Shown here: positions 53,780 through 62,926 of the stretch, piece after piece
How the letters are laid out: every line of letters starts with the position of its first letter
How positions within the stretch are numbered: position 1 is the stretch's first letter
NCBI RefSeq assembly: GCF_025972045.1
Contig: NZ_JAPDHX010000001.1
Location: 538,238 to 602,237, forward strand
Length of the DNA stretch: 64,000 nt
DNA from: Micropruina sonneratiae
Lineage (GTDB): Bacteria > Actinomycetota > Actinomycetes > Propionibacteriales > Propionibacteriaceae
Direction of reading: 5' to 3'
Position numbers and translations under genes: made by a program
The notes under the pieces: generated by a model
What the model was told of the DNA's origin: nothing
The model's input: only the letters and a program-made list of their open reading frames with translations
Database searches by the model: none

Positions 53780-54664
53780 ATGCGAATCGCGATCGCCGGG
53801 GCGTCCGGAATGCTGGGCCGGGCCGCGTCCGGCCATCTGAGTCGTGCGGGGCACCAGGTGCTGGCGCTGGTCCGCCGCGAGCCGACCGGCCCGGATGAGC
53901 GCAGCTGGCAGCCGGACGCCGGCCGGATCAGCGGCCCCGGTCTCGCCGACGTGGACGCCGTGGTGAACCTCAGCGGGGCGGGCATCGCCGACGCCCGCTG
54001 GAGCGACCGCCGCAAGGAGTTGTTGCGGTCCTCCCGGCTGAACACCACCACCACGCTGGTCGCCGCGCTCGAGCCGGACGGCCGCTGCCGCCGGTTTATC
54101 AACGCCTCCGCGACCGGCTTCTACGGCGACACCGGTGAGACCGTGGTCGACGAGCGCACCCGCCAGGGCACCGGCTTCCTGGCCGAGCTGGTCGCCGACT
54201 GGGAGCAGGCGGCGCACGCCGCCCCGGTACCGACCGCCTTCTTGCGCACCGGTCAGGTGCTGAGCCGCAACGGCGGGTTTCTCGGTAAGCAGCGGCTGCT
54301 GTTCCAGCTCGGCCTGGGCGGTCGGATCGGCTCGGGGCGGCAGTTCCTGTCCTGGATCCACCTCGACGACCATGTCCGCGCCCTGACCCACCTGCTGACC
54401 GCGACCCTCACCGGTCCGGTGAACCTGGTCGCCCCGCATCCGGTGACCAATGCGGCCTTCACCGAGGCGTTCGCGCACTCGCTGCAGCGCCCCGCCGTGC
54501 TGCCCATGCCGTTGTTCGCGGTGCGGATGCTGTTCGGCTCCGAGATGGTGGACGAGGCACTGCTGTCGGGCACACGGGTGCAGCCCCGCCGCCTGCTCGA
54601 TGACGGCTTCGAGTTCAAGCATCCCGGGCTTGCCGGAGCCCTCGCGGACCTGGCGCGCACCTGA
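53780..54664 (+). CDS. TIGR01777-family NAD(P)-dependent epimerase
   Basis: A 294-residue extended short-chain dehydrogenase. MRIAIAGASGMLGRAASGHL binds NAD(P); AVVNLSGAGIADARWSDRRK, INASATGFYGDTG and FLSWIHLDDHVRAL are family signatures (YfcH/SulA). Reaction unknown. TAGGAT (53768-53773) lies 6 nt before ATG 53780. Confidence 0.88.
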   Translation: MRIAIAGASGMLGRAASGHLSRAGHQVLALVRREPTGPDERSWQPDAGRISGPGLADVDAVVNLSGAGIADARWSDRRKELLRSSRLNTTTTLVAALEPDGRCRRFINASATGFYGDTGETVVDERTRQGTGFLAELVADWEQAAHAAPVPTAFLRTGQVLSRNGGFLGKQRLLFQLGLGGRIGSGRQFLSWIHLDDHVRALTHLLTATLTGPVNLVAPHPVTNAAFTEAFAHSLQRPAVLPMPLFAVRMLFGSEMVDEALLSGTRVQPRRLLDDGFEFKHPGLAGALADLART

Positions 54665-54735
54665 CGGCGCACCCGCGATCCGGCACAGGCCGGGGCGCGC
54701 CGACGAGGCACCGACGACGCCCGTCGCCGGGCGGA

Positions 54736-55146
54736 CTACCGCTGTCCCGCGTCGGAGAGTGCCTGAAAAGGGGCGACCCGGACGATTCCGGACGCGGCGG
54801 CCGCCAGCTTGTCGTCGACGGTGACCAGGGCGTCCGCCTGCAGCCGGGTGATCGCGATGTACTCGGCGTGACGCAGTGACAGCCAACCGTTGGCCCGGGC
54901 CAGGTCCCAGGCGCTGCGGCGGCTCACCCGGTCGTTGAGCAGCCGCAGCTTCATCGTGGTCAGCCGCTCGTGGTGGGCCAGGGCCCGGGCGTCGGTCAAC
55001 CGGCCGTCGACCACTCGTTCGAGCATCAGCTCCAGCACCTGCGACCGCAGGCCGGCCGGCCCGACCAACTGGTGGTGCAGGGTGGGGTCGAGGTCGCCGT
55101 CGAGCACGGCGAGCAGCGTCAGCGGGCAGACCACGAAGCGGCTCAT
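54736..55146 (-). CDS. PIN-domain-like protein, orphan VapC-type
   Basis: A 136-residue protein. LRHAEYIAITRLQADALVTVDDKLAAAA is the C-terminal half of PIN ribonucleases. In the first strand Cys7 (VVCPLTLL) occupies the place of the usual catalytic Asp, so activity is uncertain. No antitoxin gene is adjacent. TACGGT (55153-55158) lies 6 nt before ATG 55146, setting the start. Confidence 0.7.
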   Translation of the reverse strand: MSRFVVCPLTLLAVLDGDLDPTLHHQLVGPAGLRSQVLELMLERVVDGRLTDARALAHHERLTTMKLRLLNDRVSRRSAWDLARANGWLSLRHAEYIAITRLQADALVTVDDKLAAAASGIVRVAPFQALSDAGQR

Positions 55147-55195
55147 CGTTACACCGTAGGCCCTGGCCGCGGCTGGAGCAGGTGGCCGCCGATGG

Positions 55196-57442
55196 CTACC
55201 TCGTTGCGAGCCACCAGGTGGACGGGATGCGGGTGAGGTAGAGCCCCTGCCACTCGTTCTCCCACAACACGGCGAGGTCGCCGTCGGGGGCGAGCGCCAT
55301 CGACTGATAGACGTGGTGGCCGGGGTTGAGGGTCCTGGAGGTTGGCCAGCTCCGTCCACCGTCGTAGGAGATTCGGAGAATGCCGTTGCCCCGGTAGGGG
55401 AGCATCTGGGCGGCGTTCATGAACGCGATGGTGTCGGTATCGGCGTCGAGGGTGATGGCGTTGGGTTGGCAGAAGATCTCAGGGATCTCGGTCACGGTGG
55501 TGACGGGCCCCCATGAACAACCGCCGTCCTCACTGGTGCTGGCCAGTACGCGTCCGTCGGGGTGTTGGTTGCGCATCATCAGCAGCAGCGTGCCGTCTCG
55601 CCGCTCGACGGCGGTGCATTCATGGAGAGAGGCCGCCTCCCCGGTGAGGGTGCGGGAGTCCAGAGTCGTCCCGTCAAGGATCCTGCCGTCGTTGGGCGAG
55701 GCGCCCCGACGCCAGGTGGCGCCGTGATCGTCGGAGTAGACCACGGCTGCCGACACCCGCTTGGGGTTCTCGCCTTCGTAGTAGACGGGGATGACGAGTC
55801 GTCCGGCGTGCTCGCCGCGAGCCAGTTGGATACCCGTGCCGGGGGCGGTCCCGAGGAAGTGCATCCATTCGGCCTTCACCACATGGTTCAGGTTCTGGGG
55901 CTCGCTCCAGGTCAGGCCCTCGTCGTCGCTCCACACCTGCTGCAGGAAGCTGGTGCGGGCGATCAGGGGGGTTTTGGGAGGGTTGAGCCCCTGCTTGTCG
56001 TGAATGTTGCCCATGGTAGCCCCGTTGCGCAGCAATGTGCCGTCGGGCATGACTGTGAACGGGGTGGGATCACCCTGGGTCGTGTGCACGACTCCCTGGT
56101 CGTTGAGGTGGTACTCGGTGCCGTCGGCGTCGGTGAGCAGCCACCTGCCGTCGGTCGTGAGTCCAACGCCTTGTTGGTTGTTGGGCTGCCCGATCCCGCC
56201 GGGATAGTGGTCGATGAGGACCGTGAGCCGGTTTGTGTCGCGGTCGTGCACCATGCAGCCGTCGATGACGGACGCGCCGTCGCCGCCTTCACCCGGCGAA
56301 GCGATGACGGTGATCGGCTGCTGCCAGGTGCGACCCCCGTCCACGCTGCGGCGGACGACGAAATCGATGTGGTTGGGGCTGTCGTTGGCGCTGGTGGTGC
56401 GCCGGTCCGCGCCGGCGATCATGACCCCCGACGGGAGGGTCATCAGAACGGGGATCCGATAGCTGGCCGCCCCGTCCAGCCCTCGATCGAAGACGGCTGT
56501 GGTGGTCAACGGGTCGGTTCCAGCGAGCAGTTTGAGCTGGCTGTCGTTGAGGGGTGTGGCGTAAATGCCGCCCTGCTGCACCTCGCCCCACAGTCGTCGG
56601 CCGGCGGTGTCCTGGCCGATGACGACGGAGTCGATGTCGCCGGCGTCGGCGAAGAAGGCCTGACCCGGCAGATGGCCGACCCGGTAGCCGTCCACGTACA
56701 GATCGACGGCGCCGGCGGTGGTGGTGACGGCGCAGTCGTGCCATTGACCGTCCACCCAGTCGCCCCTGGCCGCGAACGTGCGCCAGGTGGACTCACTGAC
56801 CCGCACAGCCCAGGTCAGGCCGCGCTGGTCGATGGTGAGTCTCACCCTTTCGACTCCATTGCGGGAGGCGGCCAGCAAGGTTCCTTCCTGCCCCGGTCCG
56901 CGCACTCTGTAGCGGACTCGTACGGAGCCTTCGGTGAGGGGGGAGACCCGGGCTGTGTCGAAGTCGTCCAGGTGGTTGGCGGCGAACTCGACCAGCGCCA
57001 CGGGCCGGTGAGCACGGCCGAGTACGGCCTGGGCGGTGGGAACGGACTCGTCGATGCTCAGGTTCCGGACCTCGAGCGTGCCGGAGCCCTGGACGAGTCT
57101 GAGGTCGGTGCCCAGCGCGGCGCAGAACACGTCGACCGTACCGGCGAACACCTGGTAGCCGTCGACGTAGAGCCTGGTGCCGCCCTCGTCAACGGCGACG
57201 GTGGCTGTGTGCCACGCGCCGTCGGCCGCGTTGGTGACGTCCTCGACCTCGAGCAGGGCGGTCCGGGCGTCAGTCACCACCTCGTAGTGCAGCCGTCTGT
57301 GGCGCAGGCGCAGTGTGCAGCAACCGTTGCTGCCGTGCAGGGCGAACAGTGTGCCGTCGAGGGTGCTGCGGAACTCCAGTCGGACGTTGCCCCGGGTAAG
57401 GCTGGCAGTTGCCCTGCCGAGGCGCTTGCCGGCGTCGTTCAT
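55196..57442 (-). CDS. nanH: Sialidase (GH33), no signal peptide
   Basis: A 748-residue exo-sialidase. Residues about 1-320 hold two LamG/concanavalin-like domains (WHTATVAVDEGGTRLYVDGY; WHDCAVTTTAGAVDLYVDGY). The six-bladed catalytic propeller follows with YRIPVL (~330) and five Asp-boxes: SVDGGRTW (~366), SDDEGLTW (~504), SDDHGATW (~569), SEDGGCSW (~637), SYDGGRSW (~693). There is no export signal or C-terminal anchor, unlike most bacterial sialidases, so it should act on imported sialosides. ATG 57442 overlaps the nanE stop (ATGA). Confidence 0.93.
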   Translation of the reverse strand: MNDAGKRLGRATASLTRGNVRLEFRSTLDGTLFALHGSNGCCTLRLRHRRLHYEVVTDARTALLEVEDVTNAADGAWHTATVAVDEGGTRLYVDGYQVFAGTVDVFCAALGTDLRLVQGSGTLEVRNLSIDESVPTAQAVLGRAHRPVALVEFAANHLDDFDTARVSPLTEGSVRVRYRVRGPGQEGTLLAASRNGVERVRLTIDQRGLTWAVRVSESTWRTFAARGDWVDGQWHDCAVTTTAGAVDLYVDGYRVGHLPGQAFFADAGDIDSVVIGQDTAGRRLWGEVQQGGIYATPLNDSQLKLLAGTDPLTTTAVFDRGLDGAASYRIPVLMTLPSGVMIAGADRRTTSANDSPNHIDFVVRRSVDGGRTWQQPITVIASPGEGGDGASVIDGCMVHDRDTNRLTVLIDHYPGGIGQPNNQQGVGLTTDGRWLLTDADGTEYHLNDQGVVHTTQGDPTPFTVMPDGTLLRNGATMGNIHDKQGLNPPKTPLIARTSFLQQVWSDDEGLTWSEPQNLNHVVKAEWMHFLGTAPGTGIQLARGEHAGRLVIPVYYEGENPKRVSAAVVYSDDHGATWRRGASPNDGRILDGTTLDSRTLTGEAASLHECTAVERRDGTLLLMMRNQHPDGRVLASTSEDGGCSWGPVTTVTEIPEIFCQPNAITLDADTDTIAFMNAAQMLPYRGNGILRISYDGGRSWPTSRTLNPGHHVYQSMALAPDGDLAVLWENEWQGLYLTRIPSTWWLATR

Positions 57443-58128
57443 CGTGTTCGGTTCTCCTTCGTGGATGCGACGAACCAGGACGTAATGGTCGTCGGGTGGG
57501 TGATGGCTGTGCCGACGACGACCGAGTGGGCGCCGGCCTGGAGGGCGCGCACGACGTCTGCGGGGGTGTGGTACCGGCCTTCCGCCACGATGGGAACGCC
57601 CAGGTCCGCGGCAGTCAGTTGCTCGACCAGTTCGAGGTCCGGGCCGGACGTCGGGGTCCGTTCGCCGGTGTAGCCGGCGAGGGTGGTGCCGATGATGTCG
57701 ACCCCCGCTTCGGCAGCATCGAGGGCGTCGTCGACGGATCCGCAATCGGCCATCACCACGGTGGGCCCGTCGGCCTTCAGGGATCGGAGGGTCTGCGTCA
57801 ACGTGCGGCCGTCCGGGCGGGCACGCCGGGTGCCGTCCAGAGCGACGATGTCCGCCCCTGCGCTGCGGACGGCGCGGGCGTGGGCGAGGGTGGGGGTGAT
57901 GAAGACCGGCGCGGAGCCGTCCTTCCAGAGGCCGATCAGGGGTGCGGAGGTGCGACGTCGGATGAGTTCGATGTCGGCAAGGCCTTGGGCCCTGATGCCG
58001 ACCGCGCCGCCCAGCAGGGCCGCCTCGGCCAATTGTGCCATCGTCTCGGGGTGTCGCATGGGCTCGCCGGGATAGGCCTGGCAGGACACCACCACCCCGC
58101 CGGCCAGCCGAGTCAGCAGGTCAGTCAT
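57439..58128 (-). CDS. nanE: N-acetylmannosamine-6-phosphate 2-epimerase
   Basis: A 229-residue TIM-barrel protein of normal length converting ManNAc-6-P to GlcNAc-6-P. LAGGVVVSCQAYPGEPM, IGLWKDG (catalytic Lys), ADIVALDGTRRARPDG and VPIVAEGRYHTP are the signatures. ATG 58128 overlaps the nanK stop by 8 nt. It feeds sialic acid carbon into amino-sugar metabolism. Confidence 0.94.
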   Translation of the reverse strand: MTDLLTRLAGGVVVSCQAYPGEPMRHPETMAQLAEAALLGGAVGIRAQGLADIELIRRRTSAPLIGLWKDGSAPVFITPTLAHARAVRSAGADIVALDGTRRARPDGRTLTQTLRSLKADGPTVVMADCGSVDDALDAAEAGVDIIGTTLAGYTGERTPTSGPDLELVEQLTAADLGVPIVAEGRYHTPADVVRALQAGAHSVVVGTAITHPTTITSWFVASTKENRTR

Positions 58129-59011
58129 GGTTCCCCGTTCGGCTTCTCGCGAAGGCGGCGGCGCCCACCAGCGCGGCCGAGGCGCCGAGGTGGGCGGACT
58201 GGATGCGGACGGGGCGAGCGACCGGTAGTGCCTCCTGTGCCGCGGTCCGCAGCAACGGCCCCCACCAGAGCTCTCCCGAGTCCGCCAGGCCGCCGGTGAC
58301 CACGACGATGTCGGGGTCGAGAAGGTTGACCCAGCCGCCGATGGCACGCCCCAGGGCGGCGCCGGAGCGCTCCAGGCAGGCGGCGGCGTCCGGATCGCCA
58401 GCGGTCGCCGCAGCGGCCAGGTGCTTGGCGTCGGGGAAACGGCCGCCTGACGCACTGACCAGGCCGCTGCCGGACGCCAGGCATTCCAGGTGACCCTCGC
58501 CACCGCACGAGCAGCGCAGTCCAGCGGCCTCCGGGCAAGGCGCGTGGCCGAGGTGGCCCGCGCAATGGTGGGCGCCGGTCAGCAGACGGCCGGCGTGGAC
58601 GATCCCCCCACCCAGGCCGGTACCGGCAGCCACCAGGAGTAGCGACTCGGCGTCCGTGGCGATTGCCTCGCCGAGGGCGTGCGCGTGCACGTCGTTCAGC
58701 ACATAGGTCGGGCGACCCACGCGTGCCGTCACCTGATCGGCAACGCGCGTGCCGGCCCAGTCCCGCAGCAGGTCGGTCGCGTAGACCACCACCCCCCGCT
58801 TGGAGTCGATCACACCCGCCGCTGCGACGGCGACCGCGCTGACGGAGGGGTCGTCGAGCTGGTGCACCAACTCGACGGCGGTGTTCACGATGGCTTGGGG
58901 ACCGTGCCGGGCGGGGGTGGTGGCGGTGCGGAGACCGACGACTCCACCCGCGGAGTCGACGCGCGCCGCAGCGGTCTTGGTTCCGCCGATATCGACGGCG
59001 ATGACGGTCAT
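58121..59011 (-). CDS. nanK: N-acetylmannosamine kinase (ROK family)
   Basis: A 296-residue ROK kinase. AVDIGGTKTAAARVD is the phosphate-binding loop, and the zinc region is CAGHLGHAPCPEAAGLRCSC continuing GGEGHLEC, where the third cysteine of the usual CxCGxxGCxE is His. The position between nanA and nanE assigns ManNAc as substrate rather than glucose. ATG 59011 overlaps the nanA stop. Confidence 0.92.
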   Translation of the reverse strand: MTVIAVDIGGTKTAAARVDSAGGVVGLRTATTPARHGPQAIVNTAVELVHQLDDPSVSAVAVAAAGVIDSKRGVVVYATDLLRDWAGTRVADQVTARVGRPTYVLNDVHAHALGEAIATDAESLLLVAAGTGLGGGIVHAGRLLTGAHHCAGHLGHAPCPEAAGLRCSCGGEGHLECLASGSGLVSASGGRFPDAKHLAAAATAGDPDAAACLERSGAALGRAIGGWVNLLDPDIVVVTGGLADSGELWWGPLLRTAAQEALPVARPVRIQSAHLGASAALVGAAAFARSRTGNHD

Positions 59012-59931
59012 GCTCGCGGACCGACCTCTTCCAGGATCTGCCGGATGGTGTGCAGGTCGCGTTCGTCGAGAGCATCGAACGGCTCGGGCTGCTGGTTGCT
59101 GTCGATCACGCCCATGGACCACAGGGCGGTCCGGAAGGCGCCCACCCCCGCGCCCCAGCCCTGCGCCGAGACAGGTGCGAGGCAGATCTCCATCAGTCGG
59201 GCGAGCCGGTCCTGGATCCTGCGCGCCCCCTCCCAATCGCCCACCTTGGCTGCCTGATCCAGGGCGACGAAACCTGCAGGGTCGACGTTGCCGAGGCCGG
59301 GCACGCTGCCGTGCGCGCCGGCCAGGTAGGCGCCGTCGACGCAGAACTCATGCCCCGTGAGGAGGGTGAGGGGTTCGCCTGCGTCGCTGTTCTTCAGGGC
59401 GAGGCGCCTGAAGGACACGTCGTCGCCGGATGAGTCCTTGACGCCGGTGATGGCGCCACGCAGGCCGAGGTCGACCAGCAGGTCGGGGTCGAGCTTGGTG
59501 TGCACGCACACCGGAATGTCGTAGGCGAACACTGGCACGTTGCTGCGTTCGCCGATGATCTCGAAGTGACGCCGCACCGTGTCCCGCGCGGTGATGGCGT
59601 AGAACGGGGCGGTTGCGACCACGGCGTCGACCCCGACCTGCTCGGCGGCCTTGATGTGTTGCAGGACGGGTGCGGTCTGGGTGTCGATGACCCCGGCCAG
59701 GACGGGCACCCGGCCGGCGGCGATCCGGACGGCCTCGGCGAGAATCCGCTCGCGCTCCTGGGCGGTGGCAAAGACCACGCCACCGGTGGAGCCGAGGACG
59801 AACAATCCGTCAACTCCGTTGTCGATCAGCCGGTTGACCAGCCGTTCGAAGGAGGCGACGTCGAGCTGGCGGTTGTCGGTGAGCGGGGTGAGGACGGGCG
59901 GAATGACGCCCTGGAATGGACGGACTGACAC
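59008..59931 (-). CDS. nanA: N-acetylneuraminate lyase (DapA/NanA family)
   Basis: A 307-residue class I aldolase cleaving Neu5Ac to ManNAc and pyruvate. The Schiff-base Lys165 lies in ITGVKDSSGD, Tyr137 in FAYDIPVC, and the carboxylate loop is GSTGG (47-51). DapA-type paralogues look similar; the nanE-nanK-sialidase neighbours decide the call. GTG 59931 follows AGGAA. 11 bp separate it from the ATPase gene. Confidence 0.9.
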   Translation of the reverse strand: MSVRPFQGVIPPVLTPLTDNRQLDVASFERLVNRLIDNGVDGLFVLGSTGGVVFATAQERERILAEAVRIAAGRVPVLAGVIDTQTAPVLQHIKAAEQVGVDAVVATAPFYAITARDTVRRHFEIIGERSNVPVFAYDIPVCVHTKLDPDLLVDLGLRGAITGVKDSSGDDVSFRRLALKNSDAGEPLTLLTGHEFCVDGAYLAGAHGSVPGLGNVDPAGFVALDQAAKVGDWEGARRIQDRLARLMEICLAPVSAQGWGAGVGAFRTALWSMGVIDSNQQPEPFDALDERDLHTIRQILEEVGPRA

Positions 59932-59942
59932 GGTGGTGGTTC

Positions 59943-60977
59943 CTAGCTGTTCACTGTGACGGCGGGATTGTCGGGCAGGCTCTCGGGCGGTGGTGGCGGC
60001 TGCTCATCGCCGGCGACCGGATGGAGGCACCGGAATATGTGGGCCGCGTCGACGGTCTCGACGGCCGGCATCGTGGCGGCGCAGTCGGGTTGGGCACGCC
60101 AGCAACGCGGGTGGAAGGGGCAACCGGACGGCGGGTTCACCGAGGAGGGCACCGGCCCGGTCAGGCCGATCGGCTCGACCGGGTGCAGGATGCTGGGCGT
60201 GGCCGACAGCAGCGCTGCGGTGTAGGGGTGCCGGACCAGCGTCGGAATGACCCGGCGCGGAGCGGTCTCGACGATCCGGCCGAGGTACATCGTGACGATG
60301 CGGTCACTCATCCGCCGCACGGTCTGAATGTCGTGGGAGATGAAGACCAGGGAGAGGTTGAGGTCCTTCTTGAGGCGCAGCAGCAGGTTGAGGATCTGAG
60401 CCCGTACCGACACGTCCAGCGCCGACGTGGGTTCGTCGGCGACCAACAGCGAGGGCTCGAGGGCCAGGGCGCGACCGATGGCCACGCGCTGACGTTGCCC
60501 TCCCGACAGTTGCGACGGCAACGCGTCGGCGGCACTGCCGGGGAGTCCCACCAGGTCGAGCAGTTCCTTTACCCGGGCCTGCCGCTCGCGCGCGGTGCCC
60601 ACACCCTGGATGTCGAGCGGGTCGCGCAGGATCGCGCGCACGGTGAGGCGCCTGTTCAGTGCCGTGGAGGCGTCCTGGAAGATCATGCCCACCTCGCGAC
60701 CGAACTGATTGCGGCGCTCCGCGGGCTTCATCGCCCACAGGTCACGACCCCGGAACACGACCGAACCGTCATCGGGCCGGCGAAGGCCGACGATCACCTG
60801 GGCGAGGGTGGACTTGCCGCAGCCCGACTCGCCGACGATGCCGACGGTCTCGCCGGCTTCCACGGTCAGGTCGGCACCGGTGAGCGCGTAGACGGTGTCC
60901 TTGGTGAGCGGACGCTTGCCGGGGATGCGGTGCCGGACGTGAGCGTCGCGAACCTGGAGGACTGGGGTGGCGGTCAT
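59943..60977 (-). CDS. Dpp/Opp-type ABC importer ATPase (DppF-like)
   Basis: A 344-residue ATPase. Walker A GESGCGKST, Q-loop IFQDASTALNRRLTV, signature LSGGQRQRVAIGRAL, Walker B LLVADEPTSALD, and the oligopeptide-family C-terminal cysteine motif CPFHPRCWRAQPDC. ATG 60977 overlaps the stop of the permease-ATPase fusion. In this operon it should power import of sialic acid or sialosides, as in the SatABCD system of Haemophilus ducreyi. Confidence 0.92.
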   Translation of the reverse strand: MTATPVLQVRDAHVRHRIPGKRPLTKDTVYALTGADLTVEAGETVGIVGESGCGKSTLAQVIVGLRRPDDGSVVFRGRDLWAMKPAERRNQFGREVGMIFQDASTALNRRLTVRAILRDPLDIQGVGTARERQARVKELLDLVGLPGSAADALPSQLSGGQRQRVAIGRALALEPSLLVADEPTSALDVSVRAQILNLLLRLKKDLNLSLVFISHDIQTVRRMSDRIVTMYLGRIVETAPRRVIPTLVRHPYTAALLSATPSILHPVEPIGLTGPVPSSVNPPSGCPFHPRCWRAQPDCAATMPAVETVDAAHIFRCLHPVAGDEQPPPPPESLPDNPAVTVNS

Positions 60978-62926
60978 GCGGATGCCTCCTGCAGCAACGA
61001 CGCGTGCGGATGGTGACAGGCGACCTGCTGGTCTCCGAGCACCGGGAGCAGGTCTGGAGCCGACGAGTGGCAGATCGAGGTGGCTGCGGGGCAGCGGTCA
61101 CTGAACCGGCATCCGGAGGGGAAGTCCTTCGGGGAGGGGACGACGCCGCGGATCTGGGTGAGGGTGGCGTCGCCGGCCTCCAGCGAAAGCACCGACGACA
61201 GCAACCCTCTGGTGTAGTGATGCTGGGCATTGCCGACGACCTCGAAGGTGGCGCCGGACTCGGCGACCTGCCCGCCGTAGAGGACGACGACCCGGTCGGC
61301 GATGTCAGCCACCAGCGCCAAGTCGTGCGACACCAGGATCAGGGCGAAGCCGAGCTTCTCCTGCAGGTTCAGCAGCAGTTCCATCACCTGGGCCTGGACG
61401 GTGACGTCGAGGGCTGTGGTGGGTTCGTCGGCGATCACGAGTTGCGGGTCGCGGGAGAGCGCCATCGCGATCAGCACCCGCTGCCGTTGGCCGCCGGAGA
61501 GCTCGTGGGGGTACGCCTTGAGAGTGCGGTCCGGATCGAGGTTGACGAGTTCGAGCAGTTCCTCGGGGGTGCGGGTGCCGCCGCGCCGGCAGAACTGGCC
61601 GAGTTGTTGCTTGATCGTCATGGCTGGGTTCAGCGACGACAGGGCGTCCTGATAGATCATGGCGATCTGCCTGCCCATGATGCGTCGCCGTTCTCTGCTC
61701 GACAGGGTCAGCAGGTCGCGGCCGGCGAACTGGACTTCACCCGTGACCTCGGCCGTGCGAGGTTCCAACCCCATAATGGCGAGGGTGGTGAGGGACTTGC
61801 CGCACCCCGATTCGCCGATGAGCCCGAGCACCTCGCCGGGGTGCACGTCGAACGAGATGCCGTTGACGATGTCGACGCCGTTGTGGCGTCCCGGGAACCA
61901 GATTCTCAGCTCGTTGACCGACAGCACCGGTGGTTGGGTGGACGGCTGCCTGCGGTTGGCCGCGAGACGCGACCCGCTCGCGGCGAGCCCGGGCAGCTCG
62001 ATGATCGGCTGGTCCAGGGTGCCGGCGCTCGCCGCGGCACTGGTGATGGCGGCGGGGTCCGGTGCGGTCGTGCGTGCCGAAGGCGCCGCCAGGGTGTCGG
62101 AGAAGCTCTCGGAGAGCACGTTGAGCGCGACGACGGTCACGAAGATCAGGAGACCGGGGAAGGTGGTGGCCCACCAGCCGCCCAGCATCAACAGGTCCTT
62201 GCCTTCGGCGATGACGCTGCCCCAGGAGGCGTACGGCTGCTGGACGCCGGCCCCGATGAACGACAGCGACGCCTCGAACACGATGGCGTCGGCCACCAGC
62301 ACGGTGCAGAACACCAGCACAGGTGCTGCGCAGTTGATGGCGACGTGTCTGGCCACGATGTAGGGGGTACGAGCGCCGATGATCCGTTCGGCCGCCACGT
62401 AGTCCTCGCCGTACTGCTCGATGACGTTGGCGCGGACGATGCGGGTGACCGGCGGTATGTAGAGGAACCCGATGGCGATGATGAGCACGGGCAGCGAGCG
62501 CCCGAAGACCGCGACCAGGACGGCGGCGAGAGCGATGCCCGGGAAGGCCATCACCACGTCGAGGATCCGCATGATCACTTCATCGATGGCCCGTCTGCTG
62601 GTGGCGGCGATCGCACCCAGGACGGTGCCCGCCACCAGGGCGATGCCGGTGGCTCCCAGGCCGATGGCCAGGGACCAGCGGGCGCCCACGGCCAGCCGGG
62701 CCAGGATGTCGCGGCCCTGGGAGTCAAGCCCGAAGGGGTGCGCCCACGAGGGCGACTTGTCCGGCGTGACGGTCTGCAGGTTCGGGTCGATCCCGATCAG
62801 CAGGGGCCCGAAGATGGCGAACAGTGCGACCACGGCGATGATCGACACGGCGACCCAACCGGACACGGTGAGCGCACGGAACCGGATGCCGGGGCGGGCT
62901 AGCTTTTCGGTGAGCTTCCTTCTCAT
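60974..62926 (-). CDS. DppC-like permease fused to DppD-like ATPase
   Basis: A 650-residue fusion without internal stop. Residues about 1-285 are a permease (HPFGLDSQGRDILARLAVGA; EAA loop near 184-205) with six helices. A linker of about 45 residues rich in Ala/Pro leads to an ATPase: Walker A GESGCGKS (371-378), LSGGQRQRVLIAMAL, Walker B VIADEPTTALD, and cysteine motif SGCRFSDRCPAATSIC. Separate DppC and DppD are the rule. ATG 62926 overlaps the DppB-like stop. Confidence 0.93.
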   Translation of the reverse strand: MRRKLTEKLARPGIRFRALTVSGWVAVSIIAVVALFAIFGPLLIGIDPNLQTVTPDKSPSWAHPFGLDSQGRDILARLAVGARWSLAIGLGATGIALVAGTVLGAIAATSRRAIDEVIMRILDVVMAFPGIALAAVLVAVFGRSLPVLIIAIGFLYIPPVTRIVRANVIEQYGEDYVAAERIIGARTPYIVARHVAINCAAPVLVFCTVLVADAIVFEASLSFIGAGVQQPYASWGSVIAEGKDLLMLGGWWATTFPGLLIFVTVVALNVLSESFSDTLAAPSARTTAPDPAAITSAAASAGTLDQPIIELPGLAASGSRLAANRRQPSTQPPVLSVNELRIWFPGRHNGVDIVNGISFDVHPGEVLGLIGESGCGKSLTTLAIMGLEPRTAEVTGEVQFAGRDLLTLSSRERRRIMGRQIAMIYQDALSSLNPAMTIKQQLGQFCRRGGTRTPEELLELVNLDPDRTLKAYPHELSGGQRQRVLIAMALSRDPQLVIADEPTTALDVTVQAQVMELLLNLQEKLGFALILVSHDLALVADIADRVVVLYGGQVAESGATFEVVGNAQHHYTRGLLSSVLSLEAGDATLTQIRGVVPSPKDFPSGCRFSDRCPAATSICHSSAPDLLPVLGDQQVACHHPHASLLQEASA

